DNA from: Bradyrhizobium jicamae
GTDB lineage: Bacteria; Pseudomonadota; Alphaproteobacteria; Rhizobiales; Xanthobacteraceae
Direction: 5' to 3'
Assembly (NCBI RefSeq): GCF_018130695.1
Contig: NZ_JAFCJX010000002.1
Coordinates: forward strand, 248,001 to 312,000
Length of the DNA: 64,000 nt
The translations under genes and the position numbers were made by a program. Of the stretch, positions 44,225 through 52,006 are shown one piece after another. Position 1 is the stretch's first letter, and each line of letters opens with the position of its first letter. The notes beneath the pieces are model-generated. The model did not search any database. It was not told the DNA's origin and saw only the letters and a program-made list of their open reading frames with translations.

Positions 44225-44836
44225 ATGTCGGTGATTGAAACGATCGAGCAACTGGAGGCGATCTACGGTACGACGGGCGAAGCCTCGACGGTGAAGGTCG
44301 CCGACCGCGTCACGTCCTCCTATCGCGTGCTAATCGAAAAATCGCCGTTCGCGGCGCTGGCCACCTGCGGGCCCGAAGGGCTCGATTGCTCGCCACGCGG
44401 CGATCTGCCCGGTTTCGTGCGGATCCACGACGACAAGACGCTGATGATGCCCGATCGCCGCGGCAACAACCGCTGCGATTCACTGCGCAACATCGTGCGC
44501 GATCCGCGCGTCGCGCTGATGTTCCTGATCCCCGGTTCCGGCACCACGCTGCGCATCAACGGCCGCGCGCACGTCTCCGCCGATGCCGAGCTGTGCGCCT
44601 CGTTCAAGATGGAGGGAAAGGCGCCGCGCACCGTCATCGTGATTGATGTTGAGGAGATCTACTTCCAGTGCGCGCGAGCGATCGTGCGCTCCGACCTCTG
44701 GAATCCCGACAAGCGGATCGATCCCAAGACGTTGCCGACGCCCGGCCAGATCCTGGCCGAGATGAGCGACGACACGGTCGGCGGCGAAAAATACGACCGG
44801 GAATGGCCGGCGCGTGCGGCCGCCACGATGTGGTGA
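44225..44836 (+). CDS. pyridoxamine 5'-phosphate oxidase-like FMN-binding family protein
   Basis: This 203-aa protein has a split-barrel FMN-binding (PPOX-like) layout: SPFAALATCGPEGLDCSPRGDLPGFVR, RGNNRCDSLRNIVRDPRVALMFLIPG and a late helical tail. Members of this branch are flavin- or deazaflavin-dependent reductases of unknown substrate. ATG 44225 has GAAGAGGA upstream and follows phnN by 16 bases, so it may be cotranscribed. A direct phosphonate role is not shown. Confidence 0.78.
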   Translation: MSVIETIEQLEAIYGTTGEASTVKVADRVTSSYRVLIEKSPFAALATCGPEGLDCSPRGDLPGFVRIHDDKTLMMPDRRGNNRCDSLRNIVRDPRVALMFLIPGSGTTLRINGRAHVSADAELCASFKMEGKAPRTVIVIDVEEIYFQCARAIVRSDLWNPDKRIDPKTLPTPGQILAEMSDDTVGGEKYDREWPARAAATMW

Positions 44837-44848
44837 GACCGCACGAGA

Positions 44849-45073
44849 TCAGGCCGCGAGATCCTGCAGCAGCTTCTCCGAGCCGCGCACCAGCATCTTG
44901 CGGCCGGCAGGCGTGAGCGCCAGGGAATCGCCGCGCGGAGCGACCAGGCCGAGCGTGATCAGGCTTTCGACCGCAAAGCGGCGCATGCGCGACGGGTTTG
45001 CCTCAGGCGCGCGCAGCGCCTTCAGCGCCTCCCACTGATCGGGCCGGAGTTCGAGTTCGATGTCGTTGTTCAT
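44849..45073 (-). CDS. small winged-helix-like hypothetical protein
   Basis: This 74-aa protein reads ELRPDQWEALKALRAP, then MRRFAVESLITLGLVAPRG and LALTPAGRKMLVRG. It looks like a helix-turn-helix plus wing of the ArsR/MarR type without further domains. ATG 45073 has GCAGG upstream. It is convergent with the PPOX gene. The 192 bases between it and the SDR gene hold nothing I can assign. Function unknown. Confidence 0.6.
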   Translation of the reverse strand: MNNDIELELRPDQWEALKALRAPEANPSRMRRFAVESLITLGLVAPRGDSLALTPAGRKMLVRGSEKLLQDLAA

Positions 45074-45265
45074 CGCGGTGCCTGCACTTCCAAACTTGAT
45101 GGCGTGCCTGATACCGAGCGCAGATGAAAATCGTGCGACCACAACGCGTCCGGATTTCGATTTATGTGGACGCGGCGTCACATCATCGTGTCATTGGAAT
45201 ATCTCAACTTTTTCGAATCATGCGACGCGTTGCCGCGCTTTTCTGCACGATGCGCGCCACAAGCG

Positions 45266-46066
45266 TTAACCGCGCCGCACGCTCGATCCGCCGTCGACCG
45301 GCAGCGTGACGCCGGTGATGAAGTCGGCTTCGTCGGACGCGAGGAACAGCGCGGCGTTGGCGACGTCCCAGCCGGTGCCCATCTTCTTGCGCAGCGGCAC
45401 CTTGCTGTCGCGCTCGGCCTCGACCTCGGCGCGGCTTTTCTTGAACTCGCGCGCACGGGTGTCGACCGCCATCGGCGTATTCATCAACCCGGGCAGGATC
45501 ACATTGGCGCGAATGCCATATTGCGCGTTCTGGTAGGCGAGTTGCTCCGTGAAGGCGATCATCGCCGATTTCGTCGCCTTGTAGGCGACGTAGGGATAGG
45601 TCGTGATTGCCGCCATCGACGAGATGTTGATGATGGAACCGCGCTGCTGCCGCCGCATGATCGGGATCACATGTTTTGCCGCAAGGATGCAGCTCTTCAG
45701 GTTGATCGCGACGCAGCGGTCGAACGCTTCCTCGGATATCTCCAGCAGCTCGGCATCGCCGCCGGACAGGCTGACGCCGACATTGTTGTGCAGGATGTCG
45801 ACGCTGCCCCAGCGGGTATGCGCGTCCGCCACCATCGCCTTGATCTCGGCGTTCTTCGTGACGTCGGCCCTGAACGCAACCGCAGTGCCGCCCTTGGCCG
45901 CGATCAGGTCGACGGTTTCCTGTGCCGAATCGAGGTGATGATCGACGCACAGCACTTTCGCGCCTTCGCGCGCGAAGGTCAGCGCGGTGGCGCGGCCGTT
46001 GCCGATGCCCTCGCCGGGGCTCTGGCCGGCGCCGACGACGATGGCGACGCGATCTTTCAGCCTCAT
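45266..46066 (-). CDS. SDR family oxidoreductase
   Basis: This 266-aa short-chain dehydrogenase/reductase has the NAD(P) motif GAGQSPGEGIG near the N-terminus, the NNVGVS element, the catalytic serine region INISSMAAITTYPYVAYKATK (Ser, Tyr-x-x-x-Lys) and the end ITGVTLPVDGGSS. It acts on an alcohol or ketone not identifiable here. It lies one base after the CMD-family gene stop on the minus strand and near a double-hotdog gene, suggesting fatty-acyl or aromatic acid degradation. Confidence 0.87.
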   Translation of the reverse strand: MRLKDRVAIVVGAGQSPGEGIGNGRATALTFAREGAKVLCVDHHLDSAQETVDLIAAKGGTAVAFRADVTKNAEIKAMVADAHTRWGSVDILHNNVGVSLSGGDAELLEISEEAFDRCVAINLKSCILAAKHVIPIMRRQQRGSIINISSMAAITTYPYVAYKATKSAMIAFTEQLAYQNAQYGIRANVILPGLMNTPMAVDTRAREFKKSRAEVEAERDSKVPLRKKMGTGWDVANAALFLASDEADFITGVTLPVDGGSSVRRG

Positions 46067-46067
46067 G

Positions 46068-46622
46068 TCAGGTCACTCCCGGGATCGGGTACTGCTGCAG
46101 TACCTCTTTGTAGGTGGGATCATTGTCGATCTTCATGGTCGCGAGCACGCGGACCACGGCGCAGTAAAACGCGATGGTCAGCACCAGATCCGTCATGTGC
46201 TCGTCGGAGAGATGCGTCTTGATCTCGGCGAAGGTTGCATCCGACATCGCGAGCTCCCGCACCATCTCGCGGGCGCCTTTCAGAATCGCCTTCGCCAGCG
46301 GCTCCAGCTTCGACGGTTTGCCCTCGGTCTCCGCAAACAAGCCCTGGATGTCCTCGTCGGTGACGCCGAATTCCTTGCCGATCTTCACATGGTGGGTGAA
46401 TTCGTATTCCGATTTCTCCAGCCAGCCGACCTGCAAGATCGCGAGTTCGCGTAAGCGCGGATCGAGCTTGCTCTTGAAACGGATGAAATTGCCGACGCCG
46501 TTGAAGGCACGCGCCATGTCCGGCGAGTTGACCAGCAGCTTGTGCAGATTGGTGTTGCGCTTGAGCATGTCGCGATACTCGGGCGCGACCTCTTCGGCTT
46601 CGAGATAGGGCAGGCGGGCCAT
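46068..46622 (-). CDS. carboxymuconolactone decarboxylase family protein
   Basis: This 184-aa all-helical protein has the CMD fold core LDPRLRELAILQVGWLEKSEYEFTHHVKIG. The CxxC pair of AhpD-type peroxidases is absent at the expected place, so it is not an AhpD enzyme; it resembles the non-cysteine CMD-like group. It lies between a hotdog gene and an SDR gene with gaps of 37 and 1 bases, in one operon. Substrate unknown. Confidence 0.82.
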   Translation of the reverse strand: MARLPYLEAEEVAPEYRDMLKRNTNLHKLLVNSPDMARAFNGVGNFIRFKSKLDPRLRELAILQVGWLEKSEYEFTHHVKIGKEFGVTDEDIQGLFAETEGKPSKLEPLAKAILKGAREMVRELAMSDATFAEIKTHLSDEHMTDLVLTIAFYCAVVRVLATMKIDNDPTYKEVLQQYPIPGVT

Positions 46623-46659
46623 TGTTGGGTCCTTCTGTCTGCTTATGTGGGGAGACGGA

Positions 46660-47613
46660 TCAGCCGTAGAGCGCTTTGTGCTCGCTTTGGTAGTTGGCGT
46701 AGGAATCCTTCATGCTGGCGCCGTTGAGCAGCATCGTCGCAATCACCTGGCCCTCGGCGTCGAACACTGACGTGCGCACCCACATGCTCTCGGTGCGCTT
46801 GCTGCCGGAGAGCGCGACGACCTCGCGCTCGGCGTAATAGGTTTCGCCCGGGAACAGCGGCCCGCGCAGCAGACGGATCTCCTGATCGGCGAACAGCCCG
46901 ATGGCGGGGCCGCGGACCGGCAGGCGATCTTCGCGCGCGCGGTACTGGAACAGCACGCTCAGCATCTCCATCGGAATGACGGCGCGGCCCCAGGGATTGT
47001 GCTCCTGCGCATAATAGGCGTCCGAAGGCTCGGTGATCACCCTCAGCTTCTCGGCCAGCGAGAACGGATAGAGGTCACCCATGTGCTGGTCGAAATCCAT
47101 CTTGATGGCCTGGCGTGGTGTCTTCATGCCGACCTTGATGTCGGCGAGGATCACGGGATCAGCCAGCGGCTTCAACTCGCCGAGCCGATGGGCGAGCGCC
47201 GTCTCGCGGCCTTCGCCGCCGACCGAGGCTGTGCCGCGCAACACCTCGGTGCCGTCGCGCTTGATCATGCCAATGGCGCACACGGTCTGGCCCGGCTTCG
47301 GTGCCTCGATCTGGGCCTGCACCTCTTCGCCTTCGTAAGCCACGTTGCGGTAGTGCGCGGAGATGCAGCCGGTCTCGAACCACGCGCGGCCCCAGATCCG
47401 CTCGCAGAGCGGTGCGAACTGGCTGAAATGGGTCGGACCCTCGATCGTGCCGCCGCGGAAGCCGAGTTTTTGCGCGGTTGCGTCATCGTGGATGGAGGCG
47501 TGGGAATCGTAGGTCTGCGCCTGCAGCATCTGCTTCGGGCTGCGCCATGGACCGACCAGCAGATCGCCATCAGGCACGATTTCGGTCGTGAATGCGGTTT
47601 CAACTTTCAGCAT
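46660..47613 (-). CDS. double-hotdog (MaoC-like) protein
   Basis: This 317-aa protein has two hotdog-like halves. The first contains DDATAQKLGFRGGTIEGPTHFSQF, resembling the hydratase helix region, and the second has IPMEMLSVLFQYRAREDRLPVRGP. MaoC-type proteins hydrate enoyl-CoA or hydrolyse thioesters. It is the first gene of the hotdog/CMD/SDR operon and diverges from the large indolepyruvate oxidoreductase gene. The specific reaction cannot be told. Confidence 0.7.
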   Translation of the reverse strand: MLKVETAFTTEIVPDGDLLVGPWRSPKQMLQAQTYDSHASIHDDATAQKLGFRGGTIEGPTHFSQFAPLCERIWGRAWFETGCISAHYRNVAYEGEEVQAQIEAPKPGQTVCAIGMIKRDGTEVLRGTASVGGEGRETALAHRLGELKPLADPVILADIKVGMKTPRQAIKMDFDQHMGDLYPFSLAEKLRVITEPSDAYYAQEHNPWGRAVIPMEMLSVLFQYRAREDRLPVRGPAIGLFADQEIRLLRGPLFPGETYYAEREVVALSGSKRTESMWVRTSVFDAEGQVIATMLLNGASMKDSYANYQSEHKALYG

Positions 47614-47716
47614 CCTTGGTCTCCCTTTACCGGCACCGTTTCAAAGATGGCAGGCTCGCGCAAGACCTCGCGGAGGCAGGATGCAGATATGTCCTGCGGC
47701 CATGGAACGGGGCTGT

Positions 47717-47752
47717 TCATGCATAACAAAATCAGTGCATGCTGATGCATGA
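47717..47752. promoter_or_regulatory. TGCATG-rich inverted repeat in a divergent promoter region
   Basis: TCATGCAT (47717-47724) and ATGCATGA (47745-47752) are exact complements, with a further palindrome GCATGC (47737-47742) between them. The site lies between the hotdog gene and the indolepyruvate oxidoreductase gene and could be a shared operator. The regulator is unknown; none is encoded next to it. Confidence 0.35.
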
Positions 47753-47814
47753 TCTTGCGCGGATAAGACCGGTTCGCAACCGGCGCGACACTCCGGGACG
47801 GGGAGCCCCAAAGC

Positions 47815-50800
47815 ATGGCGTTGATGGAAGTCGGGCTGGACGACAAGTACCGGTTGGACGCAAAGCGAATCTTTCTGTCCGGGACCCAGGCGCTGGTCCG
47901 CTTGCCCATGTTGCAGCGCGAACGCGATCGCGCCCAGGGGCTCAAGACTGCAGGCTTCATCTCCGGCTATCGCGGCTCGCCGCTCGGTATGTACGACCAC
48001 GCGCTGTGGCGCGCGAAATCCTTCCTGAAAGAACATGACATCGCCTTCGTGCCCGGCCTTAACGAGGATCTCGCTGCGACCGCGGTGTGGGGCAGCCAGC
48101 AGGTCGGTATGTTCCCGGGTGCCAAGGTCGATGGCGTGTTCGGCATCTGGTACGGCAAGGGCCCCGGCGTCGACCGTTCGCTGGATGCGCTCAAGCACGC
48201 CAACTCGGCCGGCACTTCGGCCAACGGCGGCGTCATCGCGCTCGCCGGCGACGATCATGGCTGCCAGTCCTCAACATTGGCGCACCAGAGCGAGCAGGTG
48301 TTTGCTTCCGCGCTGATGCCGGTGGTCAATCCGGCGACGCTGCAGGATTATCTCGATCTCGGCATTCTCGGTTTCGCGCTGTCGCGCTATTCCGGCTGCT
48401 GGGTCGGCTTCAAGGCGATCTCGGAGACGGTGGAAAGCTCGGCGTCGATCGTCAGCGACCCCGATAGAATCAGGATCATCACGCCCGATGATTTCGAAAT
48501 GCCGCCGGGCGGATTATCGATCCGCTGGCCCGATCCGCCGCTGGAGGCGGAGCGGCGGCTGCATGGCGCGAAGATGGACGCGGTTGCGGCTTTCACCCGC
48601 GCCAACCGGTTTGACCGCATCGTGCTGGATTCGAAACCTGCGCGGCTCGGCATCATCGCGACCGGCAAGGCCTATCTCGATCTGCGCCAGGCGCTGGCCG
48701 ATCTCGGCATCAGCGACGGCGACGCGCAGGAGCTCGGCCTGCGCATCTACAAGGTGGCGCTGACCTGGCCGCTGGAAGAACGCGGCGCACGCGCCTTCGC
48801 CGAAGGCCTGCAGGACGTGCTCGTCGTCGAGGAGAAGCGTGGCTTCATGGAGGACCAACTGGTCCGCATCCTTTACAATGTCGACGCCTCGCGGCGTCCT
48901 TCCGTGGTCGGCAAGCGCGACGAGAGTGGCGCGCCGCTGCTGCCGAGCGAAGGCGAACTGACGCCGACCATGGTCGCCGCTGCCGTCGTGGCGCGCTTGC
49001 GCAAACTCGGCCATCGCAGCCCGCTGCTGGAGCAGCGGCTTGCAAAACTCGAGGCGTTCGATCGCCCCGTGGAGGGCGTCGGTGCCGCAAAGCTGCAGCG
49101 CACGCCGTATTTCTGCTCGGGCTGCCCGCACAACACCTCGACGAAGATTCCGGAAGGCAGCCGCGCCATGGCCGGCATCGGCTGTCACGGCATGGCGCTG
49201 TCGATTCCCGCGCGGCGCACCCAGACCATCTCGCATATGGGCGCGGAGGGCGTGGCCTGGATCGGGCAGGCGCCGTTCACCGACGAGCAGCACGTCTTCC
49301 AGAACCTCGGCGACGGCACCTACACCCATTCCGGCCTGCTGGCGCTGCGCGCGGCGGCCGCGGCCGGCGTCAACATCACCTACAAGATCCTCTACAACGA
49401 CGCGGTGGCGATGACCGGCGGCCAGCCCGCCGAAGGCGCCTTCAACGTCTCGCAGATCGCGCATCAGGTCGCGGCCGAAGGTACAAAACGTCTTGCGATC
49501 GTCTCCGACGATCCCGACAAATATCCCGCCAATTATTTCCCGGCAGGCGCCACCATACATCATCGTCGCGAGCTCGATGCCGTGCAGCGCGACTTGCGCG
49601 ACATCCCGGGCCTCACGGTCCTGATCTACGACCAGACCTGTGCTGCCGAAAAGCGCCGCCGCCGCAAGCGCGGGCTCTATCCCGATCCGCCGAAGCGCGT
49701 CTTCATCAATGAGCGCGTCTGCGAAGGCTGCGGCGACTGCTCGCAGGTCTCGAACTGCGTCTCGGTGCAGCCGCTGGAAACCGAGCTCGGCCGCAAGCGC
49801 CGCATCGACCAGTCGAACTGCAACAAGGATTTCTCCTGCATCGAGGGCTTCTGCCCGAGTTTTGTCACCGTGCTCGATCCCAAGCTGCGCAAGGCGGACC
49901 GCACTGCGGCCGATCCCAAGGCGCTGTTCGCGGATCTGCCGACGCCGCCGACACCGACGCTCTCCGGTCCCTACAACATCCTGGTCACCGGCATCGGCGG
50001 CACGGGTGTGATCACCATCGGCGCGCTGCTCGGCATGGCCGCGCATGTCCAGGGACTGGCCTGCTCGACGCTCGACTTCACCGGCCTGTCGCAGAAGAAC
50101 GGCGCCGTCATGAGCCATGTGCGGCTGGCACCCGTTGCGGATGATCTCGCCAGCGTCCGCATCGCGCCCGGCGGCGCCAACCTCATTCTCGGCTGCGACA
50201 TCGTGGTGGCGACCAGCATCCCGGCGCTGACCCGCGCCGAGCGCGGCGTCACCCGCGCCGTGGTCAATGCCGATCTGCTGCCGACCGCGAGCTTCGTGAT
50301 CGATCCCGACATCGATTTCGAGGCCAGTTCAATGCGCGATGCGCTGAACGAGGCGGTGACGCCTGGCGACCTCGACATCCTCGATGCCACCGGCCTCGCC
50401 ACCGCGCTGATGGGCGACAGCATCGCGACAAACGCTTTCATGCTCGGCTTCGCCTTCCAGCGTGGCGCGATCCCGCTGTCGCTCGAAGCGATCATGAAGG
50501 CGATCGAGCTCAATGGAGCCGCGATCGAGATGAACAGGCTGGCGTTCTCCTGGGGCCGGCTCGCCGCGCACGATCTGCCGCGCGTGGTCAGCGCCGCGCG
50601 CTTCAAGAGTGCGGGACAGGCGCCGGCGAAGCGCTCGCTGGATGAGACCATCGCGTTCCGCACCAAATTCCTGACCGACTATCAGGACGAGGCCTACGCA
50701 AAACGCTATCTCGCCGATGTCGAACGCGTCCGTGCCGCCGAGACCGCATCCGCGCCCGGTTCGCAGGAACTGACGGAGGCCTTCGCAAAGGGTTTGTTCA

Positions 50801-51285
50801 AGCTGATGGCCTACAAGGACGAATACGAGGTCGCGCGGCTCTATAGCGATGGTGAATTCACGAAAGCCCTTCGCGAGCAGTTCGAAAGCTCGTCGAGCTT
50901 GAAAATCCTGCTCGCGCCGCCGCTGCTGGCGCGCCGTGATCCCGTCACCGGCCATCTGCAGAAGCGCGAGTTCGGGCCCTGGATATTCAAGGCGTTCGAC
51001 GTCCTCGCCAGCCTGAAGCGCTTCCGCGGTACCGCCTTCGACATCTTCGGCTACACCGCCGAGCGCAGGATGGAGCGGGCGCTGCCGGGCGAATATTCGG
51101 CGACGATCTTCCGGCATCTCGGCGGCAAGGCGCTCGACCTGCCGCGGCTGGTGGCGCTGGCGAAATCGGCCGAGTTGGTGCGCGGCTACGGCCACATCAA
51201 GGAAGCCAACGTCGCGCGCTACCGCGCTGAATGTGCGCGGCTGGAGAAGGCGATCGGCCAGCCGGTGGCGCAGGCGGCGGAATGA
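47815..51285 (+). CDS. indolepyruvate ferredoxin oxidoreductase, fused alpha and gamma type subunits
   Basis: This 1156-aa enzyme oxidatively decarboxylates aryl pyruvates, or related 2-oxo acids, to acyl-CoA using thiamine diphosphate. The N-terminal part begins RIFLSGTQALVRLPMLQRERD and GFISGYRGSPLG, typical of the long fused IorA proteins of proteobacteria. A FCSGCPHNTSTKIPEG element near 432 and a GDGTYTHSGLL thiamine-region follow. Cysteines at about 637 (CEGCGDC) suggest an iron-sulfur cluster. From about residue 725, GIGGTGVITIGALLGMAA marks the gamma-subunit domain. It is a single gene of normal length. Neighbouring hotdog, CMD and SDR genes suggest aromatic amino acid or acid breakdown. 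Confidence 0.9.
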   Translation: MALMEVGLDDKYRLDAKRIFLSGTQALVRLPMLQRERDRAQGLKTAGFISGYRGSPLGMYDHALWRAKSFLKEHDIAFVPGLNEDLAATAVWGSQQVGMFPGAKVDGVFGIWYGKGPGVDRSLDALKHANSAGTSANGGVIALAGDDHGCQSSTLAHQSEQVFASALMPVVNPATLQDYLDLGILGFALSRYSGCWVGFKAISETVESSASIVSDPDRIRIITPDDFEMPPGGLSIRWPDPPLEAERRLHGAKMDAVAAFTRANRFDRIVLDSKPARLGIIATGKAYLDLRQALADLGISDGDAQELGLRIYKVALTWPLEERGARAFAEGLQDVLVVEEKRGFMEDQLVRILYNVDASRRPSVVGKRDESGAPLLPSEGELTPTMVAAAVVARLRKLGHRSPLLEQRLAKLEAFDRPVEGVGAAKLQRTPYFCSGCPHNTSTKIPEGSRAMAGIGCHGMALSIPARRTQTISHMGAEGVAWIGQAPFTDEQHVFQNLGDGTYTHSGLLALRAAAAAGVNITYKILYNDAVAMTGGQPAEGAFNVSQIAHQVAAEGTKRLAIVSDDPDKYPANYFPAGATIHHRRELDAVQRDLRDIPGLTVLIYDQTCAAEKRRRRKRGLYPDPPKRVFINERVCEGCGDCSQVSNCVSVQPLETELGRKRRIDQSNCNKDFSCIEGFCPSFVTVLDPKLRKADRTAADPKALFADLPTPPTPTLSGPYNILVTGIGGTGVITIGALLGMAAHVQGLACSTLDFTGLSQKNGAVMSHVRLAPVADDLASVRIAPGGANLILGCDIVVATSIPALTRAERGVTRAVVNADLLPTASFVIDPDIDFEASSMRDALNEAVTPGDLDILDATGLATALMGDSIATNAFMLGFAFQRGAIPLSLEAIMKAIELNGAAIEMNRLAFSWGRLAAHDLPRVVSAARFKSAGQAPAKRSLDETIAFRTKFLTDYQDEAYAKRYLADVERVRAAETASAPGSQELTEAFAKGLFKLMAYKDEYEVARLYSDGEFTKALREQFESSSSLKILLAPPLLARRDPVTGHLQKREFGPWIFKAFDVLASLKRFRGTAFDIFGYTAERRMERALPGEYSATIFRHLGGKALDLPRLVALAKSAELVRGYGHIKEANVARYRAECARLEKAIGQPVAQAAE

Positions 51286-51300
51286 AGCATGATCATGCTT
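51285..51300. repeat. collapsed AGCATGATC palindrome
   Basis: AAGCATGATCATGCTT is a perfect 16-base palindrome formed by the two arms of the repeat seen at 25695-25747 and 57050-57101, with the central 30 bases missing. It overlaps the stop codon region of the oxidoreductase gene. The downstream gap to 51454 also has a GC-rich hairpin (GGCCGCGG/CCGCGGCC, 51328-51350) without a T-run. Confidence 0.7.
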
Positions 51301-51454
51301 AAAACATAGGCTTTCGCGACGATGAACGGCCGCGGGAACTTTCCGCGGCCGGCTTGGTTCACCAGTAACCTTGCCGGCGGGAATGGCTGGAATTACCGGC
51401 CCGGCTCCCTACATCATGCTCATTGTTTCCCTGAGTGATTTCAGGAGGCCTTGA

Positions 51455-51898
51455 ATGGTCCTGAAAAGCGCTTTCGTTGCAGCGGTTTGCACCCTCGTCG
51501 TGGCGTTGTCCGGCTCCGCAAGGGCCGACGAATACCGTCCGGGCGAGTTCTTCACGCTCGACCTCTCCAAGGCTGTGCTGTCGCCGAAGCGGCTTGGGCC
51601 GCCGGCGGAATTCGCATCCGTTCCGGTGGAGGCCAAGGCCGACCGTAGCCTCGAGCCGCAGGCCGCCGTCGAGCCGAAGGTCATATCCGAGCCCCCGGTC
51701 GAGCGCCGCAAGATGGTCCGCACCAGCAAGGTGACGGAAGAGCCGGCCGAGCGTCCGCGCGCCACCGCGCGTGCGCATGTCCCGGCGCGGGCAAAGCTTG
51801 CGCGCCGGCACACCAATCCGCTCGACGCGCAGGCGCGCGACACGCGGATCCAGACCTGGCCGTGCCGCTCCGGCGGCATCTGCAACTGGCGGCGGTGA
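51455..51898 (+). CDS. exported Pro/Arg-rich hypothetical protein
   Basis: This 147-aa protein has a signal peptide (MVLKSAFVAAVCTLVVALSGSARA) and a middle rich in P, E, K and R, with low complexity. The C-terminus has two cysteines (TWPCRSGGICNW) that may form a disulfide. An AGGAGG site lies about seven bases before the ATG. I recognise no family beyond small exported proteins common in Bradyrhizobium relatives. It precedes the PHO-box array and phoD. Confidence 0.65.
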   Translation: MVLKSAFVAAVCTLVVALSGSARADEYRPGEFFTLDLSKAVLSPKRLGPPAEFASVPVEAKADRSLEPQAAVEPKVISEPPVERRKMVRTSKVTEEPAERPRATARAHVPARAKLARRHTNPLDAQARDTRIQTWPCRSGGICNWRR

Positions 51899-51899
51899 G

Positions 51900-51961
51900 C
51901 GGTCATCTTCCTGTCGCAAAACCGTAAGGTCGGAGTCAGAAAACCGTAAGCGCGGAGTCAA
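51900..51961 (+). promoter_or_regulatory. candidate PHO box array upstream of phoD
   Basis: CGGTCAT (51900-51906) and CTGTCGC (51911-51917) form a good PHO box. The 11-bp period continues with CCGTAAG, GAGTCAG, CCGTAAG and GAGTCAA, because a 21-base unit (51918-51938) is repeated at 51940-51960 with two mismatches. The array begins right after the preceding stop and ends 46 bases before the phoD ATG. Confidence 0.55.
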
Positions 51962-52006
51962 GGAGCGCAGGCACAACCGTCGTCGCGACTCGACGAAGGT
52001 TATTCG

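Noticed and set aside
51328..51350. GC-rich hairpin after the indolepyruvate oxidoreductase gene as a terminator
   Set aside because: Stem of only 8 bp and no T-run; kept only as a mention.
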